DNA from: Ziziphus jujuba
Lineage: Eukaryota > Streptophyta > Magnoliopsida > Rosales > Rhamnaceae
Length of the DNA: 64,000 nucleotides
Reading direction: 5' to 3'
NCBI RefSeq assembly: GCF_031755915.1
Contig: NC_083390.1
Coordinates: forward strand, 20,817,501-20,881,500
Shown: positions 48,101 to 59,247 of the stretch, in pieces
Position numbering within the stretch: the first letter of the stretch is position 1
Layout of the letters: each line of letters starts with the position of its first letter
Position numbers and translations under genes: made by a program
The notes under the pieces: model-generated
Told to the model about the DNA's origin: nothing
What the model saw: the letters and a program-made list of their open reading frames with translations, nothing else
Databases searched by the model: none

Positions 48101-48758
48101 GTAACTATGTGCGTGGGAGGTCACCCAAACCTAGCTTGTCGTGGCGGATATGTGATTATGTAAGTCCATACATATATTGAAAAAAATTCTCACTAAGTTT
48201 CCCATTTTGTGGATAATGAGGTTATGTTCTAATTTGTAGGTGTACATCCCTGTCAACAATGGAGGCGCGCATTGGTTGGCAGCATGTGTGGACTTGAAGG
48301 CCCGGCATATTGATTTATACGATCCAAATATGGGAAATAAATATGTCCAGAATAGAGAGTTGAAGAATGCGGAATGCCTTCCGTATATGCTGCCTTACCT
48401 ATTGAGGGATGGGGGATATTACGGGAAGAATCCGGACGTGTCTCCCACTTTAGATCCATTCACGATGACCATGATCAAAGATGCACCCCGCCAAGATAAT
48501 GGGTATGAATGTGTTGTCATTTCAAACAACTTGTATTGCTGCTGTTTTTTATTGTGGTTACGTGTGAAAATACACGTAGTTGGTTTTCATTAATGGTAAT
48601 CATTAATGCTATTCTGCAGGGGTGATTATGGAGTCTACGCTCTGAAATTTATTGAGTACATGAGTAGTGAGGAGAACCCTTCATTTGGTCCGCAAGACAT
48701 TATGTTTTTTAGAAAAAAATATGCTGTTGATTTGTACTTTAATAAACTTTCAATGTAG
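45132..48758 (+). pseudogene. DUF1985 / Ulp1-like (C48) protease gene of a Mutator-like element, inactivated
   Basis: Ten exons with consistent phase: 45132-45326, 45643-46353, 46429-46572, 46677-46877, 46967-47062, 47189-47743, 47855-47950, 48031-48159, 48240-48502 and 48620-48758 (about 842 codons). Order: basic N-terminus (PKRNLRRQPKKGVKK), DUF1985-like domain (exons 2-3), a short coiled coil (AKVDELNKEMAALRKML), a linker, and a C-terminal Ulp1-type cysteine-peptidase domain with GGAHWLAACVDL (His) and IDLYDPN (Asp), then PRQDNG. Two lesions: an in-frame TGA at 46096-46098 (VDD*DAVRIALLYF) and the catalytic Cys of the NG-x-DCG motif replaced by Tyr (GDYGVYALKF, exon 10). Such genes are carried by plant Mutator-like elements (the Kaonashi/KIU type in Arabidopsis). 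It converges with the transposase at 62349-63481. Confidence 0.85.
45420..45530. repeat. ATCGGTAATT palindromes in intron 1 of the Ulp1-like gene
   Basis: Contains CCCGATGGCCATCGG, CCGATAGGCCATCGG and ATTACCGATGGTTTCATCGGTAAT followed by TTTCCCGACAG. These are the same words that build the 255-bp array downstream of the gene, so the motif is distributed across the element. Confidence 0.75.
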
Positions 48759-48889
48759 ATCGTATGTTTAATGTTATGACGGTCTATACTAATGTTATAC
48801 TAATGTTATCTTAATATGCTGAACCTATCTTTACTAATGACAACCGTTGAAAAAAAAGAAAAAAGATAAAAGATAAAAAAAAAACCCTC

Positions 48890-50830
48890 GGTTGTGGTAA
48901 AAATTAAAGGAAAGATAATTATCGATGGTGCATCGATAATTCCCAATTCACCATCGGTAATTACAGAAACGCTTTTTCGTAACCAACAAATAAACCCTGG
49001 AAAAATTACCGACGGTTTCGTCGGTAATTTCCGAATGTGTACAGTCCATCAAGTTTTACCAATTTGTTGGGCCCCACAAGTTCCATAATGTGTGTTGAAT
49101 GTAAAAACATGGCAAATAGGGATTCTATAATGAAAACTAAAGAGATAAAATCAAAAAATTTCATAAAAGTGTATCAACGTTTGCAAAAAATTGACGACTG
49201 CTCACCATCGGGAAATTACCGACGAAACTGTCGGGAAATTACAAAATGCCCTCTGGAAATATTACCGACATTTTCGTCGGTAATTTCCCGAGGGTGTACA
49301 GTCATAAATGTTTTCCAAACTTTTGATAAACTTTTATGAAATTTTTTGAGTTTCTCTCCTTAGTACAATTATAGAATCCATTTTTAGCATGTTTTTTCAT
49401 TCAACACACCTTAGGGGCCTTGTGGGGTCAAAAAAATTGGCAAAATATGCTGTTTGTACACCCTCGGGAAATTACCGACGAAACTGTCGGTAATTTTTCC
49501 AGAGGGCATTTGTAATTTCCAGACAGTTTCGTCGGTAATTTACCGACGGTGAACAGTCATCAATTTTTTGCAAACTTTTGATACACTTTTATGAAATTTT
49601 TTGCTTTTCTCTCCTTAGTACAATTATAGAATCCATGTTTAGCATGTTTTTTCATTCAACACAACTTAGGGGCCTTGTGGGGTCAAAAAAATTGGCAAAA
49701 TATGCTGTTTGTACACCCTCGGGAAATTACCGACGAAACTGTCGGTAATTTTTCCAGAGGGCATTTGTAATTTCCCGACAGTTTCGTCGGTACTTTACCG
49801 ACGGTGAACAGTCATCACCTTTTTGCAAACTTTTGATACACTTTTATGAAATTTTTTGATTTTCTCTCCTTAGTACAATTATAGAATCCATGTTTAGCAT
49901 GTTTGTTCATTCAACATAACTTAGGGGCCTTGTGGGGTCAAAAAAATTGGCAAAATATGCTGTTTGTACACCCTCGGGAAATTACCGATGAAACTGTCGG
50001 TAATTTTTCCAGAGGGCATTTGTGATTTCCCGACAGTTTCGTCGGTAATTTACCGATGGTGAACAGTCATCAATTTTTTGCAAACTTTTGATACACTTTT
50101 ATGAAAGTTTTTGATTTTCTCTCCTTAGTACAATTATAGAATCCATGTTTAGCATGTTTGTTCATTCAACACAACTTAGGGGCCTTGTGGGGTCAAAAAA
50201 ATTGGCAAAATATGCTGTTTGTACACCCTCGGGAAATTACCGACGAAACTGTCGGTAATTTTTCCAGAGGGCATTTGTAATTTCCCGACAGTTTCGTCGG
50301 TACTTTACCGACGGTGAACAGTCATCACCTTTTTGCAAACTTTTGATACACTTTTATGAAATTTTTTGATTTTCTCTCCTTAGTACAATTATAGAATCCA
50401 TGTTTAGCATGTTTGTTCATTCAACACAACTTAGGGGCCTTGTGGGGTCAAAAAAATTGGCAAAATATGCTGTTTGTACACCCTCGGGAAATTACCGACG
50501 AAACTGTCGGTACTTTTTCCAGAGGGCATTTGTAATTTCCCGACAGTTTCGTCGGTAATTTACCGACGGTGAACAGTCATCAATTTTTTGCAAACTTTTG
50601 ATACACTTTTATGAAATTTTTTGATTTTCTCTCCTTAGTACAATTATAGAATCCATGTTTAGCATGTTTTTCCATTCAACACACCTTAGGGGCCTTGTGG
50701 GGTCAAAAAAATTGGCAAAATATGCCATACTGTAGACCCTCGGTATTTACCGACGAAACTGTCGATAAATTTGCCAGAGGGAATTTGGTGGTTACCGACG
50801 ATTTACTCGGGAATTACCGAGGGTGAACAG
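48890..50830. repeat. 255-bp tandem array built on ACCGAC...GTCGGT palindromes
   Basis: Units begin at CCCTCGGG 49461, 49716, 49971, 50226 and 50481, then a degenerate CCCTCGGT at 50737: period 255 (last 256). A partial unit precedes (about 49283-49460). Before that, about 48990-49235 carries the unit in inverted orientation (GGGCCCCACAAG..., ...CATAAAAGTGTATCAACGTTTGCAAAAAATTG). Each unit contains ATTACCGACGAAACTGTCGGTAAT plus CCCGACAGTTTCGTCGG and ACCGACGGT, a TTTTGCAAACTTTTGATACACTTTTATG segment (split here as two adjoining words) and GGGGCCTTGTGGGGTC. Units 1, 3, 5 share one variant (GTAATTTACC, TCATCAATTT) and units 2, 4 another (GTACTTTACC, TCATCACCTT), a dimeric higher-order pattern. 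Confidence 0.9.
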
Positions 50831-51055
50831 TTATCAGTTAAATTGGCAAAATTACCGATGATGCATTGGTCATTACCATTGGGCAGTAATATCATCCATG
50901 CAATAGTAAGAAACATACAAACAACTGTTATCAGTTAAATTGAAGACGGAATGATATGTTATCAAAACAATACGACAGATGAATTTGACAATAAAAGAAC
51001 ACATAAAGCTAACGTCTATTACGCCAAAACACATGTTACGCGGTTGACCAACTAA
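50831..51055. other. Non-coding part of the Mutator-like element beyond the array
   Basis: Still carries one ATTACCGATGATGCATTGGTCATTACC word and a repeated CAACTGTTATCAGTTAAATTG near 50826 and 50921. It rejoins 62262 onward if the composite retroelement is removed. It is probably the shared 3' intergenic space between the Ulp1-like and transposase genes. Confidence 0.5.
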
Positions 51056-51060
51056 TTGCA

Positions 51061-51234
51061 TGTAACAGCCCAGACCACCCGCATCAGGATATTGTCCTCT
51101 TTGGCCCAGGGTTCACACCCTCTCTCCCCCCTGGCCTCAAGGTTTTGCTCACAAAACGCGTCCTGAAGGGAGAGGTATCCACAGCCTTATAAAGGCCGCT
51201 TCGTGCCCCTCTCCAACCGATGTGGGATGTTACA
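51061..51234 (-). mobile_element. TRIM LTR, left copy (174 bp)
   Basis: On the minus strand it runs TGTAACATCCCACATCGG ... GGGCTGTTACA. It includes a TATAAGG box (TTTATAAGGC) and GACAATATCCTGATGCGGG near the end. The TCCCACATCGG start and GACAATAT words are typical of a widespread short-LTR (TRIM-class) family in eudicots. Its outer end is the left end of the whole composite and abuts the TTGCA target repeat. Confidence 0.85.
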
Positions 51235-51301
51235 ATCCTCCCCCTTTGGGGCCCAGCGTCCTCGCTGGCACACCGATCCGGGTACTGGCTCTGATACCAA
51301 C
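51235..51301 (-). mobile_element. TRIM internal region: polypurine tract and initiator-Met primer-binding site
   Basis: Read on the minus strand from the Tekay LTR end: one spacer base, then TTGGTATCAGAGCC (51300-51287), complementary to the 3' end of initiator tRNA-Met. This is followed by CCAGCGAGGACGCTGGG and a purine tract CCCCAAAGGGGGAGGAT just before the TRIM LTR. The ~67 bp between primer site and LTR is the entire internal region of such a TRIM. Confidence 0.8.
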
Positions 51302-54300
51302 TGTCAGGACCCGTCCAAAGTTTCCCACCGGAACCCTAGACAAGCCCTGATCCCAGGGAAACCCTACCGGACCCTTCTGTGGAAGATCCGGCAGAACCTC
51401 CCCTAAGGGATGGACTTACCACAAAATTTCCTGCACTGAAAACACACTTCTATAATTGTTCCCTTATTCCTCCCACAGTACGACGAACTGGTTCCACAAA
51501 TTTCAGCACTCCAAAATAAAAATACAGTAATCCAGTGCAATACAAATACATAAGTGTCCCATACAGTATACAGAGCTTTATGAAGTACTACAAAATACAG
51601 AATACAGCAAAAGTGAACGAAATATTACAACTGCAGTAAAAGAAGAACAAGGTACTGCACGAACAAATACAGCGAGGAAGATCGAGTCCGCTCCGAGTGA
51701 ACACCGACAACCTGGTACCTAGAGGAACGGAATTTAAGAGTGTGAGATGCTAATCATCTCAGTGAGCGACCCTACTACTCTACACTATCATACCACGGTA
51801 ATAAGTATATAAATAATAATTATTTGGAAATAATAATGTCTCTCAAAACCCTTACAATTCTCTCAGTTGGAAAGGTTCCCCTTTTAAAACATTTTCACAA
51901 AACCCTTTATTCATATTTCCCGAAAACCAAGACATCAATTAAATACCAGAACAGTAATATTATATTTTTAATTCCAATACAGTTTCCAAACATTTTATTT
52001 TTAAAACACAGTTCTGAAAATCATTTGATGCACCCACTATATACCAGTGGCGCCAACAGTACCCAGCGTCCCAAGGTACCGCCAGACAGGAGGTTATAGA
52101 AAGAAACCGGCATACGGTCGCGTGGCGTCCCACTGCGCCGCTGCTAACCTGGTGTCCCGGCCAAAGGGGGGTGGCCGCCCTCTCCGATGGCATCCACAGG
52201 ACACCCTCATAATATCAACCGCGCGCTACTCACACCCACCTGCGCGCTAATCATATCCGTGTGCACAATATCCATATCACATATACCATATCACATAATC
52301 AGAACACCAGTACGTGCACGGTGCATCTAAAAATCATAAAATCCACAATTTAAATTATAAAACAAATTTCACATTTTTCATAAACATAGCGGGCATAATC
52401 CATCCGCTTGAACCGGGAAATTCTCCACAATTTCCTTATAATCCATACCATAAATTCCATGATTTTCAAATCCACCAACTCCCAAATCCATCAATTCAAA
52501 TATCCACATTTTTTTTCCAAGCATAAATAATTTCTCGAAATATCATAATCAAATCTCATAATATTCCATGGGCATATTTTATAAAAATTGAAATCACCAA
52601 TATAACCAAATATTTTTCTTGAAATATTTGAAAATCAAATCGTGCCCAATTTACCATTAAAACCACACCAATTTCAAAATCCTCAAAACCATAAAATAAT
52701 TCCACATGGCATAAATTGTAGAATTCGCATTTTCTTAAATCCAATAAATTCATAAATAATTCTACAATAAATTCAATAAATATTTGGCACATAGAAATTA
52801 AATTCCAAATATTTAATTCACACATAATATATTCATCAATTAAATTCCCCAAAATTAATTTGAAGGTGGGTCACTCACCTTGTGCACGTATCTCAATCAA
52901 GATCCTCCGCAGGATCGACTCCGCTACTTGCACGTGCACCTAAAACATCCACAGTACCAAAACCACAAATATTAATATTTTATTCGGGTAATCCCCAAAT
53001 GGGTACCCGAGGAGCGAACACCAAACGATAACTAAAATTTACGAATGATATACCGAATCGAAGCTCGAGTGATGCTAATCACAGATCCGGTCTTAATTTC
53101 TGATGATCGTACCCGACGGGGTCGGAATTTTATCGGGAAGCTTTTCGGGTTTCGGCTCCGCAATTCTCCCAAACCGTCGCGAATTGGTGGAAACGGAAGT
53201 CGGATTTGGGTTCAGGAGGTCGAACACTGCGGACTGGAGCTGGCCGGAATTTTCAGGGTACTCGCCGGAACAGTACTTTCCGGCGGCCGCCACGTCACCG
53301 GCAACCGTCGCCGGAACAGTAATTTCCGACGGTGGCCGTTTGCTGTGAAATTTTGCAGATTTGTAGATCGTGAGGAGAGCAATCCAACGGGACCGACGGT
53401 GAGCAAAACGGAGGTCGGACGGCGGAGAAATCACCGTTTGAAGATTTTCGACCCCTCGCCGGAAAACGCTCCGATCCCGGCGCGTCGGTGGTCCGATTGT
53501 CGTGATTTTTGGTGGGTAGGCCGGACTTGAGGAGAGGATCAAGGCTGTCAGGCGCGTGTACTGTTTATAGGCCGGAATAGTGCCGATTCGCGGTGGCCGG
53601 CGGTGGAGGGGAAAAATCGCCGCCAAACTTCGGACGTCCGATCCGGGCGCGTCCGGCGGCCGTTCGCCGTGAAATTTGGAGGTTTTGCCGGAAATGAGGT
53701 GGGCAAGCTTTCTGTCCGGCGCGTGTACAGTAACTCGGCCGGAACAGTGACAAAATCCGGTGGCCGGCGGTGGCTCTTTCTCTCTCCTCTCTCTCTTTCT
53801 CTCTCTTCTCTCTCTTCCCCGAGTGTTTTAACAAATAAAACCCTGCATGACACTGTTCATGCCACGTGGACCAATCAGAAACTGACACGTGGCGTTTCAC
53901 TGTTCACCGACCCAAAAAAAAAAAATATTAAAATAATACGGTATCCGGTAAACTTCAAACGTCCATAACTTTTTAACCGGATGTCCGTTTTGAGCGTGCC
54001 GCTAGTCTGTGAACTCGTATCGACGAGTACTTTACAACCATACAAGAGTCAACTCACAATTACATCACAAGAAAAAGTCAACTCCCGGCACCTTTTAGAC
54101 AGTTTACACTTCAACTTGTTTTGCCCATAACTTTCAAACCGTAGCTCCGTTTTCGACGTGCTACTAGTCTACGAACTCAGGGCGTCATGCACTTCGCCAC
54201 GGTACCCTGGTCAACTCGAAATTCCCACCGAGTCAAAAAGTCAACTTTGACCCCTTCGGTCAACGGTCAACGTGCACGGATTCCGGTGCGATTCGGGACG

Positions 54301-54310
54301 GGGTGTTACA
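51302..54310 (-). mobile_element. Tekay LTR (copy 3), 3' LTR of the gag-pol element
   Basis: 3009 bp. On the minus strand TGTAACACCCCGTCCCGAATCG ends as GGGTCCTGACA. It directly follows the gag-pol polypurine tract, as expected for a 3' LTR. Almost identical to copy 4 and of exactly equal length: the one difference I found is T at 53498 against C at 60060 (a G when read in the same sense). The reading frames inside are LTR sequence, not genes. Confidence 0.9.
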
Positions 54311-54323
54311 GCCTTCCCCCCTT
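54311..54323 (-). promoter_or_regulatory. Polypurine tract of the Tekay element
   Basis: The minus strand reads TAAGGGGGGAAGGC immediately before the LTR start TGTAACACC. This is the plus-strand primer for reverse transcription. The sequence just upstream (ATTTCGAGGACGAAATTT) is the usual context at the end of Tekay chromovirus coding regions. Confidence 0.85.
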
Positions 54324-54354
54324 ACAAAAATTTCGTCCTCGAAATTTCCGCACG

Positions 54355-57300
54355 TCACTGGAACAGATACGGGTACTGCTCACGCATCTGTGCTTCGGGT
54401 TCCCACGTTGCTTCCTCGACCAAGTGGTTCCGCCATAAGACCTTAACTAGAGGAATAGTCTTGTTGCGTAGCGTGCGTTCCTCGCGATCCAAAATCTGTA
54501 CTGGCTGCTCCACATACGAAAGATCTTCCCTTATCTCTATATCCGGACTCTCGAGTACGTGCGAAGGGTCTGCAATATACTTCCGTAGCATCGACACATG
54601 AAACACGTTGTGTACTCGAGCTAGCTCTTCCGGTAACGCCAACCTATACGCCACCGGGCCAATCCTCTCCGTAACCTCGTAAGGCCCAATATAACGAGGA
54701 CCCAACTTACCTCGTCGTCCAAAACGTACTACTCCTTTCCATGGAGATAGTTTTAGGAATACCCAATCTCCTACCTCGAATTCCAAATCCTTTCTACGCA
54801 CATCGGCGTAACTCTTCTGTCTATCTTGGGCAACCTTCAATCGATCCCTAATGATCTTCACCTTGTCCAAGGTCATCCTTAAATACTCAAATCCGACCGC
54901 ATTAGTTGTTGCAAGGAGCCTCTCTTCTCCTACCTCACTCCAACACAAAGGTGTCCGACACTGCCTCCCATATAAAGCTTCATACGGGGACATTCCAGTA
55001 CTCGCTTGATAACTGTTGTTGTAGACAAACTCTATCAGTGGCAGTTGTTCATCCCAGCTACCGCTAAATTGCATAATGCAAGACCTTAGCATGTCTTCTA
55101 ATGTCTGGATTGTGCGCTCTGCTTGTCCATCAGATTGTGGGTGAAAAGCGGTGCTGTAGTTAAGTCTTGCTCCTAGTGCATCAGCCAACTTCCGCCATAG
55201 TCGTGAAGTAAAGCGCGGATCTCGATCGGAGACGATGGCTAACGGTACTCCATGAAGACTTACAATGCGTTGCACGAACAACTGGGCTAACTTCTCGGGC
55301 GAAAAACGTTCTCGTACCGGTAGGAAGTGTGCCGACTTGGTGAGACGATCAATGATTACCCAAATGCCGTCGTACCTTCTAGGTGTGGAAGGAAGCTTGA
55401 ATACGAAGTCCATGTTGAGTTCTTCCCACTTCCACACGGGAATCGGTAAAGGTTGGAGTAGTCCCGAAGGCTTCTGTCTTTCTGCTTTCACTTGTTGACA
55501 AATCAAACACTTTGATACAAAGTCTGCCACTTCTCTCTTCATACCAATCCACCAATAATACTTAACAAGCGTCCGATACATCTTGATACTCCCAGGATGC
55601 ATCGCATACATCGAGCTATGCGCCTCCTCCAAAATCTCCTTCTTGAGTCCTGGGATATCCGGAACGCAAAGTCGTCCTTTATACACGAGGGCTCCATCCC
55701 TCCTTATGGAAAATTCCGGATCAAGACCTTCTTGTACCTTGCCCTTAATTGTCCTCAACTTAGGATCTTCCATTTGGGTCTCTACTATACGATCCACCAA
55801 CACCGGTCGTACCTGGAAGCTAGCCATGAGAACTCCTGAAGGATGCATATGCATTAACACCCCCATCTTCTTCAACTCCACCATGAGAGGTAGTTGGATG
55901 ACTTGGATGTGAGCAAGGGATCCAGTAGCCTTCCTACTCAAAGCATCTGCCACTACATTCGCCTTACCCGGGTGATAGTCAATCACACAGTCATAATCCT
56001 TTAACAACTCCATCCATCGCCTTTGCCTCATATTTAACTCCTTCTGAGTGAAAATATACTTGAGGCTCTTGTGGTCGGTATAGATTTGGCACGTGGCCCC
56101 ATACAAGTAGTGCCTCCACTTCTTTAGAGCAAAGACTACCGCCGCCAATTCTAAGTCGTGCGTAGGGTAATTCTGTTCGTGCTGCTTCAATTGCCGAGAT
56201 GCATACGCTACCACCCTTTGATTCTGCATTAGCACGCAACCCAACCCTTGATGGGATGCATCACAATAAACTTCAAAACCTTCATTCCCATCAGGTAAAG
56301 TTAAAACAGGTGCGGATGTCAACTTTTGCTTCAACTCCTGAAAACTCTGTTCACACCTGTCCGTCCAACTAAATTCAACATTCTTTCGGGTCAATCTATG
56401 AAGCGGCCCGGCAATCCTTGAAAACCCTTCAATAAAACGACGGTAGTAACCCGCTAATCCAAGAAAACTTCGTACCTCCCTCACAGTGGTAGGGCGCTCC
56501 CAACTCAACACTGCCTTTACCTTATCAGGGTCCACATAGATACCTTCTGCCGACACGATATGTCCGAGAAAACCCACTTGATTCAACCAGAATTCACACT
56601 TGTCGAATTTAGCATATAGCTGATGCTGTCTTAGAGTTTGGAGCACTCTCTTCAAATGCCTCACGTGCTCTTCTTGGCTCCTTGAATAGATCAGAATGTC
56701 ATCGATAAATACAATGACAAAATGATCCAAGTACGGACGAAACACCCTATTCATCAAGTCCATGAAAGCTGCTGGGGCATTGGTGAGTCCGAACGACATC
56801 ACTAGGAATTCATAATGTCCGTACCTCGTCCTAAAGGCAGTCTTAGGAATGTCCGACTCTCGGATCCTTAACTGATGGTATCCCGACCTCAAGTCGATCT
56901 TGGAGAACACCTTGGCACCTTGGAGTTGGTCGAATAGATCATCTATCCTTGGCAACGGATAGCGATTAGGAATGGTGACCTTATTAAGTTGTCGGTAGTC
57001 TATACACAGCCTTAGACTACCATCCTTTTTCTTTACAAACAAAACTGGGGCTCCCCACGGCGATATACTTGGTCTAATAAACCCCTTATCTACCAAATCT
57101 TGCAACTGGACCTTTAGCTCCCTTAACTCCGCTGGAGCCATCCGATACGGTGGTAGAGAAATAGGCACGGTGCCTGGAATCAATTCAATGGGAAAGTCAA
57201 CTTCCCTTTCCGGAGGCAATCCTGGTAACTCCTCAGGAAACACGTCCGGGAAATCCCTCACAACGGGCATGTCTTCCAACCTGACCCCACTTACTCGGGT

Positions 57301-58929
57301 ATCTATCACATGAGCCAAATACCCATGGCAACCTTTAGTCAGTAGCTTCTTGGCGGTAAGGGTAGATATCAACCTCGGTAAGGGCCTTCCAACTCCTCCA
57401 CGGAATACTACTTCTGGCAACCCTGGCCTCCTGAATGTAACTTCCTTGCTGAAACAGTCTACAGATGCATGGTTCCTTGCCAACCAATCCATGCCCAAAA
57501 TTACATCAAGTCCGGACAGATCCAACAGGATCAAGTCCGCCTCCATCACTTGATCTTCGATGCAGAAGAAACATTCCTTGATTAACTGGCTAGGCCACAA
57601 GGATTCTCCTGCAGGAGTGGCTATCTCTACTAGACATTCTAAAGGAGTAGGGGTCATACCGACCCGAGTGACGAATTCCTTGGAGATGAATGAATGTGTT
57701 GCTCCCGGGTCTATAAGTACTAATGCATCATTACCAAATATATTCAACGTACCTGCCACGACGTCCGGTGTAGCTAGGGCCTCCTGCTGCGTCATCGCAA
57801 ACACTCGACCCTGCCCTGTCTGCTGGGGCCTCCGTCCTCTACCCCTGCTCGGTCCAACAGGCTGTGGGACTGATCCCGATGAACCTCCTACTGCATAACT
57901 CCCTCGGGAACTCTGACCCCGCGATCCACTGGCCTGATGTGATGGTGGGCTCGCCCCTAACACTCCCGCCTCTCCATAAGGGCAATTTCTCTTAATATGT
58001 CCCGCCTGTCCACACTGAAAGCACACACCCTCAAACTGGCAAATCCCATGGTGTGCTCTATTGCAACGTCTGCAGAATGGCTTGGGGCTAAACCCAGAGT
58101 GCTGATATGAGCTCGTGCCGCCGCTGATGGAATGGCGCGCTGGTTGGGGCATACGATAGCCGCCTCTCCTCTGAAATCTGCCTCGAGGGCTGAACCCACC
58201 ACTGTCTGAGCCTGAACTATGACTCTTCTTAGATGCCCCCTGTCGAGGTACCCCGCTGTACGAACCTTCGAACGGTCTGCGCCTCGAGGGTTTGTGTATC
58301 TCCGCCTGTCTCTCTAGCTCGAGCGCTGCATCCCTGGCGGACTGATAGGTGGGGTGTACTGACCCAGAAAGGGTGTAGCCGATGCTCTCGTTCAACCCGT
58401 CTATGAACCTCACCTTCTTCGCGTGATCGTCGGGAATCAAGTGCATGCAGAACTCTGACAGCTCCCGGAACCTCCTCTCGTACTCTGTCACCGTCATGTT
58501 TCCCTGGCGCAGTCCCTCGAACTCTCTCCTTCTCGCCTCACGGTAGGCAGGAGGACAGAACTCAGTAGAGAAGGCAATCTTGAACTGGTCCCACGTATGC
58601 CTTCTGCGGGTCTTCTCCATTTGCCACCACTTCCGGGCGTCTCCCTCTAACATGAACCCAGAAATCCTCACCATATCCTCATCGGGGCACTGCATTCCCT
58701 CTTCCAAGATTTTCTCCATGCTGGATAGCCACTTCAAGGCTGCAGCTGGGCCTTGGCTTCCATCGAACTCCACGGCTCCTAAACGTCGAGCCTGATCCAC
58801 GGATCGGTTACTAGAGCTTGAACCTCCTAAGGCTCTAGTTAGCTGAGAGACCAGATCTCTAAGGCTTGATCGACTCCCGGAACTCTCAGCCGAGCGTTCC
58901 CGAGTTCTACGTGTGTCCCGCCGACTCAT
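54355..58929 (-). CDS. Ty3/gypsy chromovirus (Tekay clade) gag-pol polyprotein, intact 1524 codons
   Basis: A single uninterrupted frame from ATG 58929 to TGA 54355. Domains in order: gag (retrotransposon gag block with [20 protein letters not shown] and FIDGLNESI), CCHC zinc knuckle [14 protein letters not shown] (~301-314), aspartic protease [12 protein letters not shown] (~403), reverse transcriptase with [11 protein letters not shown] (~742), RNase H starting [11 protein letters not shown] (~884), integrase with HHCC zinc motif (about 1100-1150) and D/D/E residues in MDFVFKLP (~1172), VSDRDPRF (~1234) and [12 protein letters not shown] (~1270). A C-terminal chromodomain follows ([14 protein letters not shown]...[16 protein letters not shown], ~1475-1520), which defines chromoviruses and directs insertion to heterochromatin. 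No stops or frameshifts, so it may still supply proteins. Its 5' LTR is not Tekay: a TRIM LTR occupies that place. Confidence 0.95.
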   Translation of the reverse strand: MSRRDTRRTRERSAESSGSRSSLRDLVSQLTRALGGSSSSNRSVDQARRLGAVEFDGSQGPAAALKWLSSMEKILEEGMQCPDEDMVRISGFMLEGDARKWWQMEKTRRRHTWDQFKIAFSTEFCPPAYREARRREFEGLRQGNMTVTEYERRFRELSEFCMHLIPDDHAKKVRFIDGLNESIGYTLSGSVHPTYQSARDAALELERQAEIHKPSRRRPFEGSYSGVPRQGASKKSHSSGSDSGGFSPRGRFQRRGGYRMPQPARHSISGGTSSYQHSGFSPKPFCRRCNRAHHGICQFEGVCFQCGQAGHIKRNCPYGEAGVLGASPPSHQASGSRGQSSRGSYAVGGSSGSVPQPVGPSRGRGRRPQQTGQGRVFAMTQQEALATPDVVAGTLNIFGNDALVLIDPGATHSFISKEFVTRVGMTPTPLECLVEIATPAGESLWPSQLIKECFFCIEDQVMEADLILLDLSGLDVILGMDWLARNHASVDCFSKEVTFRRPGLPEVVFRGGVGRPLPRLISTLTAKKLLTKGCHGYLAHVIDTRVSGVRLEDMPVVRDFPDVFPEELPGLPPEREVDFPIELIPGTVPISLPPYRMAPAELRELKVQLQDLVDKGFIRPSISPWGAPVLFVKKKDGSLRLCIDYRQLNKVTIPNRYPLPRIDDLFDQLQGAKVFSKIDLRSGYHQLRIRESDIPKTAFRTRYGHYEFLVMSFGLTNAPAAFMDLMNRVFRPYLDHFVIVFIDDILIYSRSQEEHVRHLKRVLQTLRQHQLYAKFDKCEFWLNQVGFLGHIVSAEGIYVDPDKVKAVLSWERPTTVREVRSFLGLAGYYRRFIEGFSRIAGPLHRLTRKNVEFSWTDRCEQSFQELKQKLTSAPVLTLPDGNEGFEVYCDASHQGLGCVLMQNQRVVAYASRQLKQHEQNYPTHDLELAAVVFALKKWRHYLYGATCQIYTDHKSLKYIFTQKELNMRQRRWMELLKDYDCVIDYHPGKANVVADALSRKATGSLAHIQVIQLPLMVELKKMGVLMHMHPSGVLMASFQVRPVLVDRIVETQMEDPKLRTIKGKVQEGLDPEFSIRRDGALVYKGRLCVPDIPGLKKEILEEAHSSMYAMHPGSIKMYRTLVKYYWWIGMKREVADFVSKCLICQQVKAERQKPSGLLQPLPIPVWKWEELNMDFVFKLPSTPRRYDGIWVIIDRLTKSAHFLPVRERFSPEKLAQLFVQRIVSLHGVPLAIVSDRDPRFTSRLWRKLADALGARLNYSTAFHPQSDGQAERTIQTLEDMLRSCIMQFSGSWDEQLPLIEFVYNNSYQASTGMSPYEALYGRQCRTPLCWSEVGEERLLATTNAVGFEYLRMTLDKVKIIRDRLKVAQDRQKSYADVRRKDLEFEVGDWVFLKLSPWKGVVRFGRRGKLGPRYIGPYEVTERIGPVAYRLALPEELARVHNVFHVSMLRKYIADPSHVLESPDIEIREDLSYVEQPVQILDREERTLRNKTIPLVKVLWRNHLVEEATWEPEAQMREQYPYLFQ

Positions 58930-59056
58930 CGTAGTCGATTACTGAAGAAACAAACAAGAGTTTAGAAACAGGGACACTTAAGCACGATTACAAAAGGAAG
59001 GAATTTACGGATGGGCTGTACAGCAATGCACAGTCCCTTAGGATTACAAGAACCTA

Positions 59057-59069
59057 TGCTCTGATACCA
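59057..59069 (-). promoter_or_regulatory. Primer-binding site (initiator tRNA-Met) at the TRIM-Tekay junction
   Basis: The minus strand after the TRIM LTR end (GGGCTGTTACA) reads GTGGTATCAGAGCATAGG. TGGTATCAGAGC matches the tRNA-Met 3' end. The sequence downstream (ATAGGTTCTTG) is the Tekay gag leader, while upstream is TRIM LTR, so the switch between the two families falls exactly at this site. Confidence 0.85.
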
Positions 59070-59070
59070 C

Positions 59071-59242
59071 TGTAACAGCCCAGACCACCCGCATCAGGAT
59101 ATTGTCCTCTTTGGCCCAGGGTTCACACCCTCTCTCCCCCCTGGCCTCAAGGTTTTGCTCACAAAACGCGTCCTGAAGGGAGAGGTATCCACAGCCTTAT
59201 AAAGGCCGCTTCGTGCCCCTCTCCAACCGATGTGGGATGTTA
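59071..59242 (-). mobile_element. TRIM LTR, right copy (172 of 174 bp)
   Basis: Matches 51061-51232 over its visible length, starting TGTAACAGCCCAGACC and ending GATGTGGGATGTTA. The last two bases (CA), which form the U3 terminus on the minus strand, are missing. Five extra bases AATGC follow before the inverted Tekay LTR. It stands where the 5' LTR of the gag-pol element should be. Confidence 0.85.
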
Positions 59243-59247
59243 AATGC

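Noticed and set aside
48890..50830. Array of regularly spaced repeats considered as CRISPR
   Set aside because: The period is 255 bp with no unique spacers, the setting is a plant transposon, and the units are nearly identical throughout.
53045..53968. Frames of 161-177 codons (MIYRIEARVM..., MAAIFPLHRR...) in LTR copy 3 and their mirror images in copy 4
   Set aside because: Identical frames occur in both LTR copies, on both strands, with no domain; they are LTR sequence.
59243..59247. AATGC read as a target duplication of the inverted Tekay LTR
   Set aside because: The bases after that LTR are TTGCA, not AATGC; TTGCA matches the far left end of the composite instead.
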